The translations under genes were made by a program, and so were the position numbers. The notes below the pieces were generated by a model. The model searched no databases. It was not told the DNA's origin and was given only the letters and a program-made list of their open reading frames with translations. 64,000 bases of DNA from Tahibacter soli (GTDB lineage: Bacteria > Pseudomonadota > Gammaproteobacteria > Xanthomonadales > Rhodanobacteraceae): positions 1,054,001 through 1,118,000 of the forward strand of contig NZ_JAOVZO020000018.1 in the NCBI RefSeq assembly GCF_025717065.2. Direction: 5' to 3'. Positions 17,902 to 27,256 of this stretch are shown piece after piece; within the stretch, counting starts at the first letter, position 1; each line of letters begins with the position of its first letter.

Positions 17902-19002
17902 ATGCCTACCAGTGCTTTGGCTCGATCGCGTTCGAGCGGCTTTCCGCTCGCCTCCGGCGACGCGACGGTTCGCTACGTGCGCGGCATGGAACGTCTGCTG
18001 ATCGCCGTGCAGGAGCTTTCGCTCGCGCGCGGGCTCGATGCCGTGCAGCGCATCGTGCGCGTGGCCGCGCGCGAGATGACCGGCTGCGACGGTGCGTCGT
18101 TCGTGCTGCGCGACGACGATCACTGCCGCTACGTCGACGAAGACGCGATCGGTCCGTTGTGGAAAGGCCGGCGTTTTCCGATCGATCTGTGCGTCAGCGG
18201 CTGGACGATGCTCAACCGCGAGCCTGCGGTGATTCCCGACATTTACCTCGACGAGCGCGTGCCGCATGCGGCGTACCGTCCTACGTTCGTCAAGAGCCTG
18301 GTCATGGTGCCGATCCGCGCGCGCGATCCGATCGGCGCGATCGGCAACTACTGGGCCGAGCCGCACCAGCCGCGCCCGGAAGAAGTGCACCTGCTGCAGG
18401 CGCTGGCCGATTCGACGTCGATCGCGATGGAGAACATCGCGCTGTACGCCGAACTCGAACAGCGCGTGCAGGAGCGAACCTCGGCGCTCGAGCGCATGAA
18501 CGGCGAGATCCGCCGGCTGTCGGTGACCGACGAGCTGACCGGCCTTTACAACCGGCGCGGCTTTTACGAGCGTGCCGACGCGGCGCTCGCCGGCCGTGCC
18601 GGCGAGGGCGGTCGCTGCGCGCTGATCTTCGTCGACGTCGACGGCTTGAAGCGCGCGAACGACGAGCGCGGCCACGACGCCGGCGACGCGCTGCTCGTCA
18701 ACGTCGCCCGCGTGCTGCGCGCCGCGTTCGACGACAGCGACGTCATCGCGCGCCTGGGCGGCGACGAGTTCTGCGTGCTGCGGCCGGTCGCGACCGAAGC
18801 GCCGGCGGTATACCGGCAGCGGCTGCAGCGCGAACTCGATCGCGCCAACTACGATCTGGCCAAGGCCGACCGCGTCTCGATCAGCGTCGGCGTGACGCTG
18901 GCAGAGCCGGTGCTGCCGCTCGACCTCGATCTTCTGATCGCCCGCGCCGACACGCTGATGTACGAGGAAAAGCGCACGCGGACGACGACGCGCGCGCCGT
19001 AG
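17902..19002 (+). CDS. GAF-GGDEF diguanylate cyclase
   Basis: A 366-residue cytoplasmic protein. Residues ~30-185 form a GAF sensory domain with no recognisable ligand residues; a short coiled coil (about 188-210) leads into a C-terminal GGDEF domain. The catalytic GGDEF signature is intact at about residues 286-290, with the metal and GTP residues FVDVDGLKRAND. The usual RxxD inhibitory site five residues before the signature is not present (DSDVIA), so product inhibition is doubtful. It probably makes cyclic di-GMP in response to an unknown signal. The frame may also start at ATG 17986. No operon partners. Confidence 0.87.
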   Translation: MPTSALARSRSSGFPLASGDATVRYVRGMERLLIAVQELSLARGLDAVQRIVRVAAREMTGCDGASFVLRDDDHCRYVDEDAIGPLWKGRRFPIDLCVSGWTMLNREPAVIPDIYLDERVPHAAYRPTFVKSLVMVPIRARDPIGAIGNYWAEPHQPRPEEVHLLQALADSTSIAMENIALYAELEQRVQERTSALERMNGEIRRLSVTDELTGLYNRRGFYERADAALAGRAGEGGRCALIFVDVDGLKRANDERGHDAGDALLVNVARVLRAAFDDSDVIARLGGDEFCVLRPVATEAPAVYRQRLQRELDRANYDLAKADRVSISVGVTLAEPVLPLDLDLLIARADTLMYEEKRTRTTTRAP

Positions 19003-19019
19003 CGCGGCGTGTTCCGTCG

Positions 19020-20993
19020 CTAGGGCCAGTTCGCGGCGACCGTCGCCGTGTCCATGTAGTTCGCGGCGGTGACCGTCGAGCCCGTGCGGTTGATGTTGTA
19101 CGGCGTGTCGGTGCCGGGATTGCGCACCTCCATCGGCCGGTTGTACAGCACGATGCTCGCCAGCGTGCGGTCGTCGGGCAGGTTGACCGCCCAGAACGCG
19201 TGGCTGCTGCCGTTGAGCGGATCGGTGCCGCGCGGCGCGACTTTGACGACTGCCTGGCGCGACGTGCCGTCGGTGTAGTTCGCGCGCACGACGAGATCGG
19301 CGCCCCACCAGAACGCGTCGCCGGACACCCACGACTTGATGTCGGCGAAATCGGCGGCGTCGCTCGGGTTCCAGGTTTTCTTGAGGTTGCCGACGTAGTG
19401 CACCGGCGGACCGATCATGCTCGCGGCCGGCGTGGTGTTGCTGTATGCGCCCCAGATCGTGACCACTTTGCGGTTGTAGCTTTGTGGATAATAGTGCTTC
19501 ATCTGGTTGGTGCTCAGCGCCGGCGGCGCCTGCACGACGTATGCACCGGCCACCGGGTCCCACTTCTTGACGAGCGGCTGCGCCGCGTTCGGCACGACGC
19601 CGACTGCCATGCCGCCCTTGGTCGGGAACGAGAACGGCGCGGCCGCCGAGTTGCCTAGCGGATCGCGCGGATACGGGATGGTGCCCGTATACACCGCCGG
19701 CGCGCCGACGAAGAAGCGGTACATGTACAGTGCCGAATAGTCGCTGAACCAGTCGTAGATCGCGCCGGACGGCATGCAGTCGTTGCCGCGCTGCATCGGT
19801 TCCTGCCGCTCCTTGCCGTTGGCGGCGCAAACCGGGGCGACGAACGCGTCGCTCGAATAGTCGTAGGCCCACGTATTGCCGAAGCCGCCGCCGACGGGCT
19901 GGTTCGATCCGTCCAGCAAGCTGCCGGCATAAGGATGCTTCTGCGTCGCATCGGGCGCCGCTCGTCCGTACCACGAGCCGCCCCAGTGCGGCATGTCGGC
20001 GCTGTGGCCCATTTCGTGGTTGAACACGAGACCGTAGTTGTCGCCCGCGCCTACGCCGCCACCGGCGAGGCCGCCGCCGCCGTGCATGTTTTCCGACAGG
20101 ACGCCGTAGACCTGCGCGTAGCGCTCCATGCCGTTCGCGCGCAGGAATGCGCCACTGACGCTCAACGCGCCGGCGATGTAACCGAAGCCGCCGTAGAGCG
20201 TGCACGTGCCTGCCGCGGCCTGCGCGCTGGTGCAGCTCGGTTTCGCGGTCGCGATCAACGCCGGTTGCGGCGTCGCGACGCCGAATGCGGTGCGGCCGTC
20301 GTCGCGCGGCGAGATCGGCAGGCGGTTCGAGACGATGGACGCAAGCTGGGTGTATTGCAGCGCGCTGACCGAGAGCGTCGACAAGTAGCGCTGCTCCCAG
20401 TTCGCCGGACGCGCCGTCGGCGTCGTGTCGCCGAACAACAGGAAGTCGGGACCGGCGAGGCTCAGCACCGGTTCGGCGCCGAGCTTGAGCGTTGCCGCGT
20501 CGTAGGTGCGCGTCGCCGCGCCCGCCGTGAACGAAAGCGACAGGCCGGGTTGCAGCCACGCGGCCGGCAAGGTGGCCGTGAAACTGTTCGCGCGGCTCGG
20601 CGCGTCCGGATCGACCGATGCCGGCAGCGCTGCGGGACCGGCGAGGCACAGGCTGCCGACCGGATTGCCGTTGTTCGTCGCGACGACTCGCACCTGCGGC
20701 GACGCGCCGGTACCGGTTACATCGACCTTGACCAGCGCGGGGCGATTCGCCGACAGCACGAAGAACGGATGCGTGGGCTCGACCAGATGCGTCTGCACGA
20801 CATAGGCGCGTGCGATCTGTGCCGACGCGTTCGCCGCGCCGCTGCAGGCGACCGCGTCGTTGCGGTCGGGCAGGCGGATCGTGCGAAAGCCGATCGTCGG
20901 ATCGAAGCTGTCGACGAACATCGGATCGTCGAGCGCCGACGCGGCCGTCGGCAGCAATACCGACAGTACGGCTAAGAATGGAAAACGGGGCAT
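19020..20993 (-). CDS. Secreted M66 (StcE/TagA-like) zinc metalloprotease
   Basis: A 657-residue protein with an N-terminal signal peptide ending near ASALD. The zinc site HEMGHSADMPH (around residues 325-336) gives the HExxHxxxxxH gluzincin/metzincin-type pattern of the M66 peptidases, which include the mucinase StcE. The position usually held by glycine in the extended motif is Asp here. A large Trp/Tyr-rich core follows, with a C-terminal beta-rich domain. ATG 20993 is chosen because it starts the signal peptide. Substrate unknown; it stands alone. Confidence 0.8.
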   Translation of the reverse strand: MPRFPFLAVLSVLLPTAASALDDPMFVDSFDPTIGFRTIRLPDRNDAVACSGAANASAQIARAYVVQTHLVEPTHPFFVLSANRPALVKVDVTGTGASPQVRVVATNNGNPVGSLCLAGPAALPASVDPDAPSRANSFTATLPAAWLQPGLSLSFTAGAATRTYDAATLKLGAEPVLSLAGPDFLLFGDTTPTARPANWEQRYLSTLSVSALQYTQLASIVSNRLPISPRDDGRTAFGVATPQPALIATAKPSCTSAQAAAGTCTLYGGFGYIAGALSVSGAFLRANGMERYAQVYGVLSENMHGGGGLAGGGVGAGDNYGLVFNHEMGHSADMPHWGGSWYGRAAPDATQKHPYAGSLLDGSNQPVGGGFGNTWAYDYSSDAFVAPVCAANGKERQEPMQRGNDCMPSGAIYDWFSDYSALYMYRFFVGAPAVYTGTIPYPRDPLGNSAAAPFSFPTKGGMAVGVVPNAAQPLVKKWDPVAGAYVVQAPPALSTNQMKHYYPQSYNRKVVTIWGAYSNTTPAASMIGPPVHYVGNLKKTWNPSDAADFADIKSWVSGDAFWWGADLVVRANYTDGTSRQAVVKVAPRGTDPLNGSSHAFWAVNLPDDRTLASIVLYNRPMEVRNPGTDTPYNINRTGSTVTAANYMDTATVAANWP

Positions 20994-21144
20994 GGTGCGA
21001 GTCCGCGGCGTAGGAAGGCGCGGTGTTGTAAACCCGTGCCGAACGCGCCGCAACAAGCGCGATGGAAAACCGTGAAACACTTCAATGCAAAGTGCAACGT
21101 ACTGTTGCGTACTGAGTCTCGCGGCCTATCGAGCGGACAGAGAT

Positions 21145-21540
21145 TCAGCGCCACAGGCCGATGATGATGCCGTACAGCACGAACTGTACGGTGTGATAGC
21201 CGCCGTCGATCAGCCACAGGCGCACGCTGCGGCCCGCGAACTGATAGTTGATGCCGAAGCTGGCCGCGACGACGCCGAGGCCGACCGTGAAACCGCGCAG
21301 CGCGGCATCGGCGAGCGAGGCGGCCGGGCCGAACAAATGCGCGAAGGCGAGCGCCGCGATCAGCGCGAACAGGAAGCTGACGCCGAACACGCGCGCGGGA
21401 TGGCGGCCTTCGCCTTTCGGTCCCGAGCCGTTCTCGCGATTCCACGCGTTGCCGAACAGCGCCGCCGAATACCACAGGCCGCCGAGCAGGAAGCTCGATG
21501 CGGCGGCAACGATGACCGCCAGCAGATTGATGTTTGCCAT
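21145..21540 (-). CDS. DUF1761 small membrane protein
   Basis: A 131-residue inner-membrane protein with four predicted helices. The start MANINLLAVIVAAASSFLLGGLWYS and the later WLIDGGYHTVQFVLYGIIIG helix are typical of DUF1761. Function unknown for the family. A single-gene unit, with start ATG 21540 preceded by GGGGAC. Confidence 0.85.
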   Translation of the reverse strand: MANINLLAVIVAAASSFLLGGLWYSAALFGNAWNRENGSGPKGEGRHPARVFGVSFLFALIAALAFAHLFGPAASLADAALRGFTVGLGVVAASFGINYQFAGRSVRLWLIDGGYHTVQFVLYGIIIGLWR

Positions 21541-21653
21541 GACCGTCCCCCGATGTCGTTGACGGGGACAATCTAACCGAAGTGCGGCGGCGGCGTGAGA
21601 TCTCGTCGAGAAGCCGACGCCCGATTTGCCTTTTGCCGATTTTAGCTTTTGCT

Positions 21654-21681
21654 CGTCATCCCGGCCTCCGCCGGAATGACG
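21654..21681. repeat. Dispersed CGTCATTCCGGC-type palindrome
   Basis: CGTCATCCCGGCC-TCC-GCCGGAATGACG forms a near-perfect hairpin nine bases after the alcohol dehydrogenase stop. It is a well-known dispersed palindrome of many proteobacterial genomes. Here it could also stabilise or end the adh transcript. Confidence 0.65.
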
Positions 21682-21690
21682 GCAAAGAGC

Positions 21691-22743
21691 CTACGCCGCC
21701 TTCAAGCTCGAGATATCGATTACGAACCGATACCGCACGTCGCCCTTGATCATGCGCTCGTACGCCTCGTTGATCGACTGCATCGGAATCAGCTCGATAT
21801 CCGACGCGATGCCGTGCGCCGCGCAGAAGTCGAGCATCTCCTGCGTTTCGCGGATGCCGCCGATCAGCGAACCGGCGAGGCGGCGGCGCTGCATCACGAG
21901 CGAGAACGCGTGGACCGGCGCCGGCGCGTCGGGCACGCCGACGAGCACCATCGTGCCGTCGCGCTTGAGGAGCGACAGGTACGCGTTGTAGTCGTGCGGT
22001 GCCGAGACGGTGTCGAGGATGAAATCGAAGCGGCCCGCATTCGCGCGAAACCCGTCGGCCTCGCGCGTCGCGACGAAGTCGTCGGCGCCGAGCGCGAGCG
22101 CGTCGGCGCGCTTGCCCGGTGAGCTCGACAGCACCGTGACGTGCGCGCCGAGCGCCCTGGCGATCTTCACGCCCATGTGGCCGAGGCCGCCCAGGCCCAC
22201 GACCGCGACGCGGTCGCCGGCCTTGACGCCGAAGTGGCGCAGCGGCGAGTACGTCGTGATGCCGGCGCACAGGAGCGGCGCGGCGCGATCGAGCGGCATG
22301 CCTTCGGGAATGCGCAGCACGTAGTCTTCGTTGACCGTGATGCGCGTGGAATAGCCGCCGTAGGTCGGGGCCTTCGTGCCGCGTTCGCGGCCGTTGTACG
22401 TGCCGGTCATGCCCTCGCTGCAGAACTGTTCCTCGCCGGCCTTGCACGATTCGCAGACGCGGCACGAATCGACGAAGCAGCCGACACCGACCGCGTCGCC
22501 GACCTTCCAGCGCGTCACCGCGCCGCCGACCTTAGCGACGTGCCCGACGATTTCATGGCCCGGCACCATCGGGAAGATCGAGCCGCCCCATTCGTCGCGG
22601 GCCTGGTGGATGTCCGAATGACACACGCCGCAATACGCGATGTCGATCAGCACGTCGTGCGGACCGGGTTCGCGGCGGTCGATCGAATGCGGCGCGAGCG
22701 GCGAGGCGGCGTTCTGCGCGGCGAAGGCGGGAGTCAGGAGCAT
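21691..22743 (-). CDS. Zinc-dependent NAD(P) alcohol dehydrogenase, YahK/CAD-like
   Basis: A 350-residue medium-chain dehydrogenase. The catalytic zinc ligands lie in CGVCHSD and GHEIVGHV, the structural zinc in four cysteines (DSCRVCESCKAGEEQFC), and the Rossmann motif in GLGGLGHMGVKIA. The pattern is that of YahK/cinnamyl-alcohol-dehydrogenase-type broad aldehyde reductases, usually NADPH-dependent. ATG 22743 is chosen for its AAGGA site. A LysR regulator is divergent 115 bases away and is a likely controller. Confidence 0.92.
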   Translation of the reverse strand: MLLTPAFAAQNAASPLAPHSIDRREPGPHDVLIDIAYCGVCHSDIHQARDEWGGSIFPMVPGHEIVGHVAKVGGAVTRWKVGDAVGVGCFVDSCRVCESCKAGEEQFCSEGMTGTYNGRERGTKAPTYGGYSTRITVNEDYVLRIPEGMPLDRAAPLLCAGITTYSPLRHFGVKAGDRVAVVGLGGLGHMGVKIARALGAHVTVLSSSPGKRADALALGADDFVATREADGFRANAGRFDFILDTVSAPHDYNAYLSLLKRDGTMVLVGVPDAPAPVHAFSLVMQRRRLAGSLIGGIRETQEMLDFCAAHGIASDIELIPMQSINEAYERMIKGDVRYRFVIDISSLKAA

Positions 22744-22858
22744 GGCGAGTCCTTTGAAGGAGGGACAACGAAAGTCGCAGCCGCGCACTGTAGGCCGCAC
22801 GGGCGAACCTCGCTAGGATGCGGGCCGCCGTTTCTTTATCAACCGGGAGTTGTTCATC

Positions 22859-23803
22859 GTGGATCGACTGCGCGTCATCGAGACGTTCGTGCGTGCGGCC
22901 GAACTCGGCAGCTTCCAGCAGGCCGCGGTCGCGCAGGGCATCACGCCGCAGGCGGTCAGCAAGGCCGTGCGCCAGCTCGAGCACGAACTCGGCGTGCGAT
23001 TGTTCCACCGCACCACGCGCAAGAGCAGCCTGACCGAAGACGGCCGGCGCTTTCTCGAAGCCGTGAAGCCAGCGCTCGACGAGGTGATGAACGCGTGGCG
23101 CCGCACGCGCCGCTCGGCCGAGGACGACGAAGGCCTCGTGCGCATCACGGCGCCGGGGCCGGTCGGGCGCCGCGTGCTGGTGCCGCTGCTGGTCGAATTC
23201 CGCCGCCTGTATCCGAAGGTGCAGGTCGACATGCTGCTCGACGAGCACTTCACGGATATCGTCGCCGAGCGCATCGACGTGGGCCTGCGCTGCGGCAGCG
23301 CGCCGGATGCGCAGCTCGTCGTGCGCAAGCTGTTTCCGATCCAGGTGCTCACCTGCGCGGCGCCGTCGTACCTCGCCGCGCACGGCGCGCCGCAGTCCCT
23401 CGACGATCTCGCGCGCCACGCGTGCACCGGCTACCGCCAGCCGAATACGGGGCGGCTGCTGTCGTGGGAGTTCGTCGTCGACGGCGCGCTCGTGCAGCGC
23501 GACGTGCCGCTCGCGATCTGCACGAACGACGGCGACGCCGAACTCGAAGCGGTGATCGCCGGCATCGGCATCGGCCAGATCGACTCGATCAGCGCCGCGC
23601 CGCACCTGCGCGCCGGCCGCATCGTGCCGGTGCTGCCGCAAACCGCGAGCGAGCGCCACGCGGCCTACCTCTACTACCCGCAGCGCACCGACATGCCGCA
23701 GCGCGTGCGGCGCTTCATCGATTTTCTCGTCGCGCGCCTGCAGGGCTGCGGCGACTACGGTTTCACGCGCGGCGAACTCGAGACGTTCGCGCGCGCGGTG
23801 TGA
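22859..23803 (+). CDS. LysR-family transcriptional regulator
   Basis: A 314-residue LTTR. N-terminal winged HTH (residues ~5-60: RAAELGSFQQAAVAQGITPQ then SKAVRQLEHELGVRLFHRTTR) and a C-terminal periplasmic-binding-like effector domain. GTG 22859 is preferred to the TTG at 22850 because the GGGAG site lies 9 bases upstream. Divergent from the alcohol dehydrogenase, its probable target; the molybdenum hydroxylase genes downstream are a second candidate. Effector unknown. Confidence 0.9.
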   Translation: MDRLRVIETFVRAAELGSFQQAAVAQGITPQAVSKAVRQLEHELGVRLFHRTTRKSSLTEDGRRFLEAVKPALDEVMNAWRRTRRSAEDDEGLVRITAPGPVGRRVLVPLLVEFRRLYPKVQVDMLLDEHFTDIVAERIDVGLRCGSAPDAQLVVRKLFPIQVLTCAAPSYLAAHGAPQSLDDLARHACTGYRQPNTGRLLSWEFVVDGALVQRDVPLAICTNDGDAELEAVIAGIGIGQIDSISAAPHLRAGRIVPVLPQTASERHAAYLYYPQRTDMPQRVRRFIDFLVARLQGCGDYGFTRGELETFARAV

Positions 23804-23933
23804 CATGCGTTGCGGATCGGCGATTCGCAACCACCGGTTGTCGCAAAAGTGAACGTGGGGCGCTGTGCGCGTCACGCGGCGAGGACTACAGTCGCGGGGC
23901 GTACATCCCAGCCGCTCGCCAGGAGTCACCGCC

Positions 23934-24392
23934 ATGATCAACGTTACCGTCAACGGCCGCGAACACGCGTTCGACGGCCCTCCTGAAATGCCGCTCCTGT
24001 GGTTCCTGCGCGACGTGCTCGGCATGACCGGCACGAAATTCGGCTGCGGCATGGCGCTGTGCGGCGCGTGCACGATCCACCTCGACGGCACCGCGGTGCG
24101 CGGCTGCGTCACGCCGGTCGCCGCGGCGGCCGGCAAGAAGGTCACGACGATCGAAGGCCTGTCGCCGGACGTTTCGCATCCGTTGCAGAAGGCGTGGCAG
24201 GAATTCAACGTCGCGCAGTGCGGCTATTGTCAGCCCGGCCAGATCATGCAGGCCGCGTCGCTGCTCAAGACCACGCCGAAACCGAACGACGCCGAGATCG
24301 ATGCCGCGATGGGCGGCAACCTGTGCCGCTGCGGCACGTATACGCGCATCCGTGCGGCGATCAAGCGCGCCGCGGAAGGCGGTGCCGCATGA
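23934..24392 (+). CDS. Small [2Fe-2S] subunit of a molybdenum hydroxylase (IorA-type)
   Basis: A 152-residue protein with two iron-sulfur clusters. The plant-type cluster motif is CGMALCGAC with a following conserved Cys, and the C-terminal helical cluster is CGYCQPGQ plus LCRCGTY. It passes electrons from the molybdopterin subunit. Start 23934 has an AGGAGT site. It resembles the small subunit of isoquinoline 1-oxidoreductase or membrane-linked aldehyde oxidases. The stop overlaps the next start (ATGA). Confidence 0.92.
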   Translation: MINVTVNGREHAFDGPPEMPLLWFLRDVLGMTGTKFGCGMALCGACTIHLDGTAVRGCVTPVAAAAGKKVTTIEGLSPDVSHPLQKAWQEFNVAQCGYCQPGQIMQAASLLKTTPKPNDAEIDAAMGGNLCRCGTYTRIRAAIKRAAEGGAA

Positions 24393-26671
24393 ACGCGCAC
24401 GACATCGCCAACGAAAGCCGCCGCGGATTCCTGCTCGGCGTCGGCGCCGCGGCACTCGTGCTCGCCGTGCCGCTGCCGGTATTCGCGCAGGATGCCGCGC
24501 AGCCGAAGTACGGCGGCGAGGGCATGCCTCACGGCCTGCGCGACGATCCGCGCCTGTTCGTCGCGATCGGCGCCGACGGCGTCGTCACCGTGATCTGCCA
24601 TCGCTCGGAAATGGGGCAGGGCGTGCGCACGAGCGTCGCGCTCGTCGTGGCCGACGAACTCGAGGCCGACTGGAACAAGGTCAAGGTGCAGCAGGCGCCC
24701 GGCGACGAGGCACGCTACGGCAACCAGAACACCGACGGCTCGCGCAGCCTGCGCCACCATTTCATGCCGCTGCGACGCGCCGGCGCCGCCGCGCGCGCGA
24801 TGCTCGAAGCCGCGGCCGCCGCGACATGGAGCGTGCCGGCGTCCGAGTGCAAGGCGCAGAATCATGTCGTGACGCACGCCAGGAGCGGCCGCACGCTCGG
24901 CTACGGCGACCTCGCGACCAAGGCCGCGGCGCTGCCGGTGCCGGCGGCCGACGCGATCGCGTTGAAGAAGTCGGCCGATTTCCGCTACATCGGCAAGGGC
25001 AAGGTCGGCCTGATCGACGGCGCCGACATCGTCAGCGGTCGCGCGACGTTCGGCATCGACGCGAAGGCCGACGGCATGGTCTACGCGGTAGTCGCGCGTC
25101 CGCCGGTCTACGGCGGCAAGGTCAAATCGTTCGACGGCGCCGAGGCGCAGAAGGTGCCGGGCGTGCTCAAGGTCGTGCCGCTCGATTCGCCGGCGATGCC
25201 GTCGAAGTTCCGGCCGCTCGGCGGCATCGCGGTCGTCGCGACGACCACGTGGGCCGCGATCAAGGGCCGCGAAAAGCTCAAGATCGAATGGGAGGCCGGT
25301 CCGAACGGCGGCTACGACTCCGTCGCGTACCGCGCGTCGCTCGAAGCCGCGGCGCGCAAGCCCGGCAAGGCGGTGCGCAGCGCCGGCGACGTCGACGCGG
25401 CACTCGCCAAGGCCGCGAAGAAAGTCGAAGCCGAGTACTACCTGCCGCATATCGCGCACGCGACGATGGAGCCGCCGGCCGCGCTCGCGCGCGTCGCCGA
25501 CGGGCGCTGCGACGCGTGGGCCTGCGTGCAGTCGCCGCAGGACGCGCGCGACCTGCTCGCCGAACTGCTCGGGCTCGACGCGAGCAAGGTCGCCGTCAAC
25601 GTGACGTTGCTCGGCGGCGGCTTCGGCCGCAAGTCGAAGGCCGATTTCGTCGCCGAGGCGGCCCTCCTGTCGCGCGCGATGGACGGCAAGCCGGTGAAGG
25701 TGACGTGGACGCGCGACGACGATCTCATGCACGACTATTTCCACACCGTCTCCGTCGAGCGGCTCGAAGCGGGCTTCGACGCCGACGGCAAGGTGACGGC
25801 GTGGCTGCACCGCAGCGTCGCGCCGACGATCACGTCGATCTTCGTTCCCGATCCGAAGCACGAGGCGCCGTTCGAACTCGGCCTCGGCATGACCGACACG
25901 CCGTTCGCGATCCCGAACCTGCGCCTGGAAAATCCGGAAGCGGCGGCGCATACGCGCATCGGCTGGTTCCGCTCGGTGTCGAACGTGCCGCACGCGTTCG
26001 CGATCCAGTCGTTCGTCGCCGAACTCGCCGCCGCGGCCGGACGCGATCCGAAGGACTTCCTGCTCGAACTGATCGGACCTGCACGCCTGATCGATGCCGA
26101 ATCGATCGGCACGTGGAACTACGGCGAAGATCCCAAGCGCTATCCCATCGACACGGGGCGCTGGCGCCGCGTCGTGGAAACCGTCGCGAAGGAGGCCGGC
26201 TGGGGCCGCAAGCTCGCGGCCGGGCGGGGCCTGGGCATCGCCGCGCACCGCAGCTTCGTGACGTATGTCGCCGCGGTCGTCGAAGTGGAAGTGTCCAAGG
26301 ATGGAACTTTGACGATCCCGCGCGTCGACATCGCCGTCGACTGCGGGCCGCAGGTGAATCCCGAGCGCGTGCGTTCGCAGATGGAAGGCTCGGTCGTGCA
26401 GGGCGTCGCGCTCGCGACGCTCGGCGAAATCACGTTCAAGGACGGCCGCGCGCAGCAGACGAATTTCCATCAATACCAGCTGACGCGGCTACCGCAGGCG
26501 CCGCGCGAGATCCGCGTGCACCTGATCGGCAGCGACGACTACGCGCAGCCGCTCGGCGGCGTCGGCGAACCGGGCGTGCCGCCGGTCGCGCCCGCGCTCG
26601 TCAACGCGGTGTTCGCGGCGACCGGCAAGCGCATTCGCGCGCTGCCGATCGCGGGGCAGTTGCGCGCCTGA
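24389..26671 (+). CDS. Molybdopterin-binding subunit, IorB / aldehyde-dehydrogenase type
   Basis: A 760-residue xanthine-oxidase-superfamily catalytic subunit. The N terminus carries a Tat signal (SRRGFLLG), so the enzyme is exported folded with its cofactor. MoCo-loop motifs include [22 protein letters not shown] and the C-terminal [15 protein letters not shown] with the catalytic Glu. Domain order and size fit IorB-like one-chain large subunits. The third, cytochrome c subunit found in many membrane aldehyde oxidases is absent here. Substrate (an aldehyde or N-heterocycle) cannot be told from sequence. Confidence 0.9.
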   Translation: MNAHDIANESRRGFLLGVGAAALVLAVPLPVFAQDAAQPKYGGEGMPHGLRDDPRLFVAIGADGVVTVICHRSEMGQGVRTSVALVVADELEADWNKVKVQQAPGDEARYGNQNTDGSRSLRHHFMPLRRAGAAARAMLEAAAAATWSVPASECKAQNHVVTHARSGRTLGYGDLATKAAALPVPAADAIALKKSADFRYIGKGKVGLIDGADIVSGRATFGIDAKADGMVYAVVARPPVYGGKVKSFDGAEAQKVPGVLKVVPLDSPAMPSKFRPLGGIAVVATTTWAAIKGREKLKIEWEAGPNGGYDSVAYRASLEAAARKPGKAVRSAGDVDAALAKAAKKVEAEYYLPHIAHATMEPPAALARVADGRCDAWACVQSPQDARDLLAELLGLDASKVAVNVTLLGGGFGRKSKADFVAEAALLSRAMDGKPVKVTWTRDDDLMHDYFHTVSVERLEAGFDADGKVTAWLHRSVAPTITSIFVPDPKHEAPFELGLGMTDTPFAIPNLRLENPEAAAHTRIGWFRSVSNVPHAFAIQSFVAELAAAAGRDPKDFLLELIGPARLIDAESIGTWNYGEDPKRYPIDTGRWRRVVETVAKEAGWGRKLAAGRGLGIAAHRSFVTYVAAVVEVEVSKDGTLTIPRVDIAVDCGPQVNPERVRSQMEGSVVQGVALATLGEITFKDGRAQQTNFHQYQLTRLPQAPREIRVHLIGSDDYAQPLGGVGEPGVPPVAPALVNAVFAATGKRIRALPIAGQLRA

Positions 26672-26678
26672 AACGCAG

Positions 26679-26702
26679 CGTGCGGTCGTTCGCGGCCGCA
26701 CG
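26679..26702 (+). terminator. Hairpin after the molybdenum hydroxylase operon
   Basis: A 7-bp stem CGTGCGG / CCGCACG with a 10-base loop, followed by TTTCG, eight bases past the stop of the large subunit. Confidence 0.4.
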
Positions 26703-26845
26703 TTTCGAAAAGCGTCCAGATGTCGTTGCGGCGTTTTGCGAGCGCCGTTTGGCAGCCCATGCTATGCGTATACGTATGCATCTGTGGCATTTTATTCGAC
26801 GTTGTCCGTCGATAGACTGCCCTTCCGGATCACGGAGGGTCGGTC

Positions 26846-26911
26846 GTGTCGAAAACGCTCAACATCCACGCGGGCGCGGTTTTCGCTCCCGTATCGCTTG
26901 CGGTGACGTAA
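26846..26911 (+). CDS. 21-codon leader ORF before the toxin gene
   Basis: GTG-initiated frame beginning VSKTLNIHAG, ending with TAA at 26909-26911, three bases before the toxin ATG. It has a strong GGAGGG ribosome site six bases upstream, whereas the toxin start has none. That arrangement suggests the toxin is translated by coupling to this leader. No homology can be judged for 21 residues; the peptide itself may have no function. Confidence 0.35.
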   Translation: MSKTLNIHAGAVFAPVSLAVT

Positions 26912-26924
26912 CTTATGCGTTACG
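26907..26924. promoter_or_regulatory. Inverted repeat over the toxin start codon
   Basis: CGTAAC - TTATGC - GTTACG is a perfect 6-bp inverted repeat with a 6-base spacer; the toxin ATG is in the spacer. It could be an autoregulatory operator for the toxin-antitoxin complex, or an RNA hairpin hiding the start codon. Confidence 0.35.
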
Positions 26925-27256
26925 ATTCGCCTGCATTCGAGGTCGAGTATTACGTCAACGAAGGCGGCACGGTGCACTTCGAATCATGGCTCGACGGTTT
27001 GGCCGACAAACGCGCCGTCGCACGGGTGCTGACGCGCGTCGAACGGCTGGCACGCGGTGCGTTGGGCGACTGCCGGGCGCTGCACGACGGCGTCTGGGAG
27101 TTGAAGATCGATTACGGCCCGGGCTACCGCCTGTACTACGCCTTTGCGGGTGCGACGCTGATCGTGTTGCTGTGCGGCGGCGACAAGCGCAAGCAGCGGT
27201 CCGATATCGAACGGGCCGTGGCGTATTGGCAGGACTACCGACGGAGAACACGGTGA
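26915..27256 (+). CDS. RelE/HigB-type toxin (type II addiction module killer protein)
   Basis: A 113-residue basic protein of the RelE/HigB superfamily, TIGR02683/phage-derived Gp49-like branch. Typical segments are FESWLDGLADKRAVARVLTRVERL, the DGVWELKIDYGPGYRLYY strand pair and LLCGGDKRKQ with catalytic-type basic residues. Such toxins cut mRNA on the ribosome. Order toxin-then-antitoxin with a GTGA overlap fits this branch (HigBA-like order). Confidence 0.9.
   Translation: MRYDSPAFEVEYYVNEGGTVHFESWLDGLADKRAVARVLTRVERLARGALGDCRALHDGVWELKIDYGPGYRLYYAFAGATLIVLLCGGDKRKQRSDIERAVAYWQDYRRRTR

Noticed and set aside
17902-19002. Degenerate GGDEF domain
   Set aside because: The GGDEF signature and the metal and nucleotide residues are intact, so it should be active.
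23934-26671. Carbon monoxide dehydrogenase (CoxS/CoxL)
   Set aside because: No CoxM FAD subunit, large subunit has a Tat signal, and the CoxL active-site loop (AYRCSFR type) was not seen.
26761-26780. Short overlapping palindromes (CGTATACG, ATACGTAT) upstream of the toxin operon
   Set aside because: Too short and AT-rich to claim a specific operator without data.
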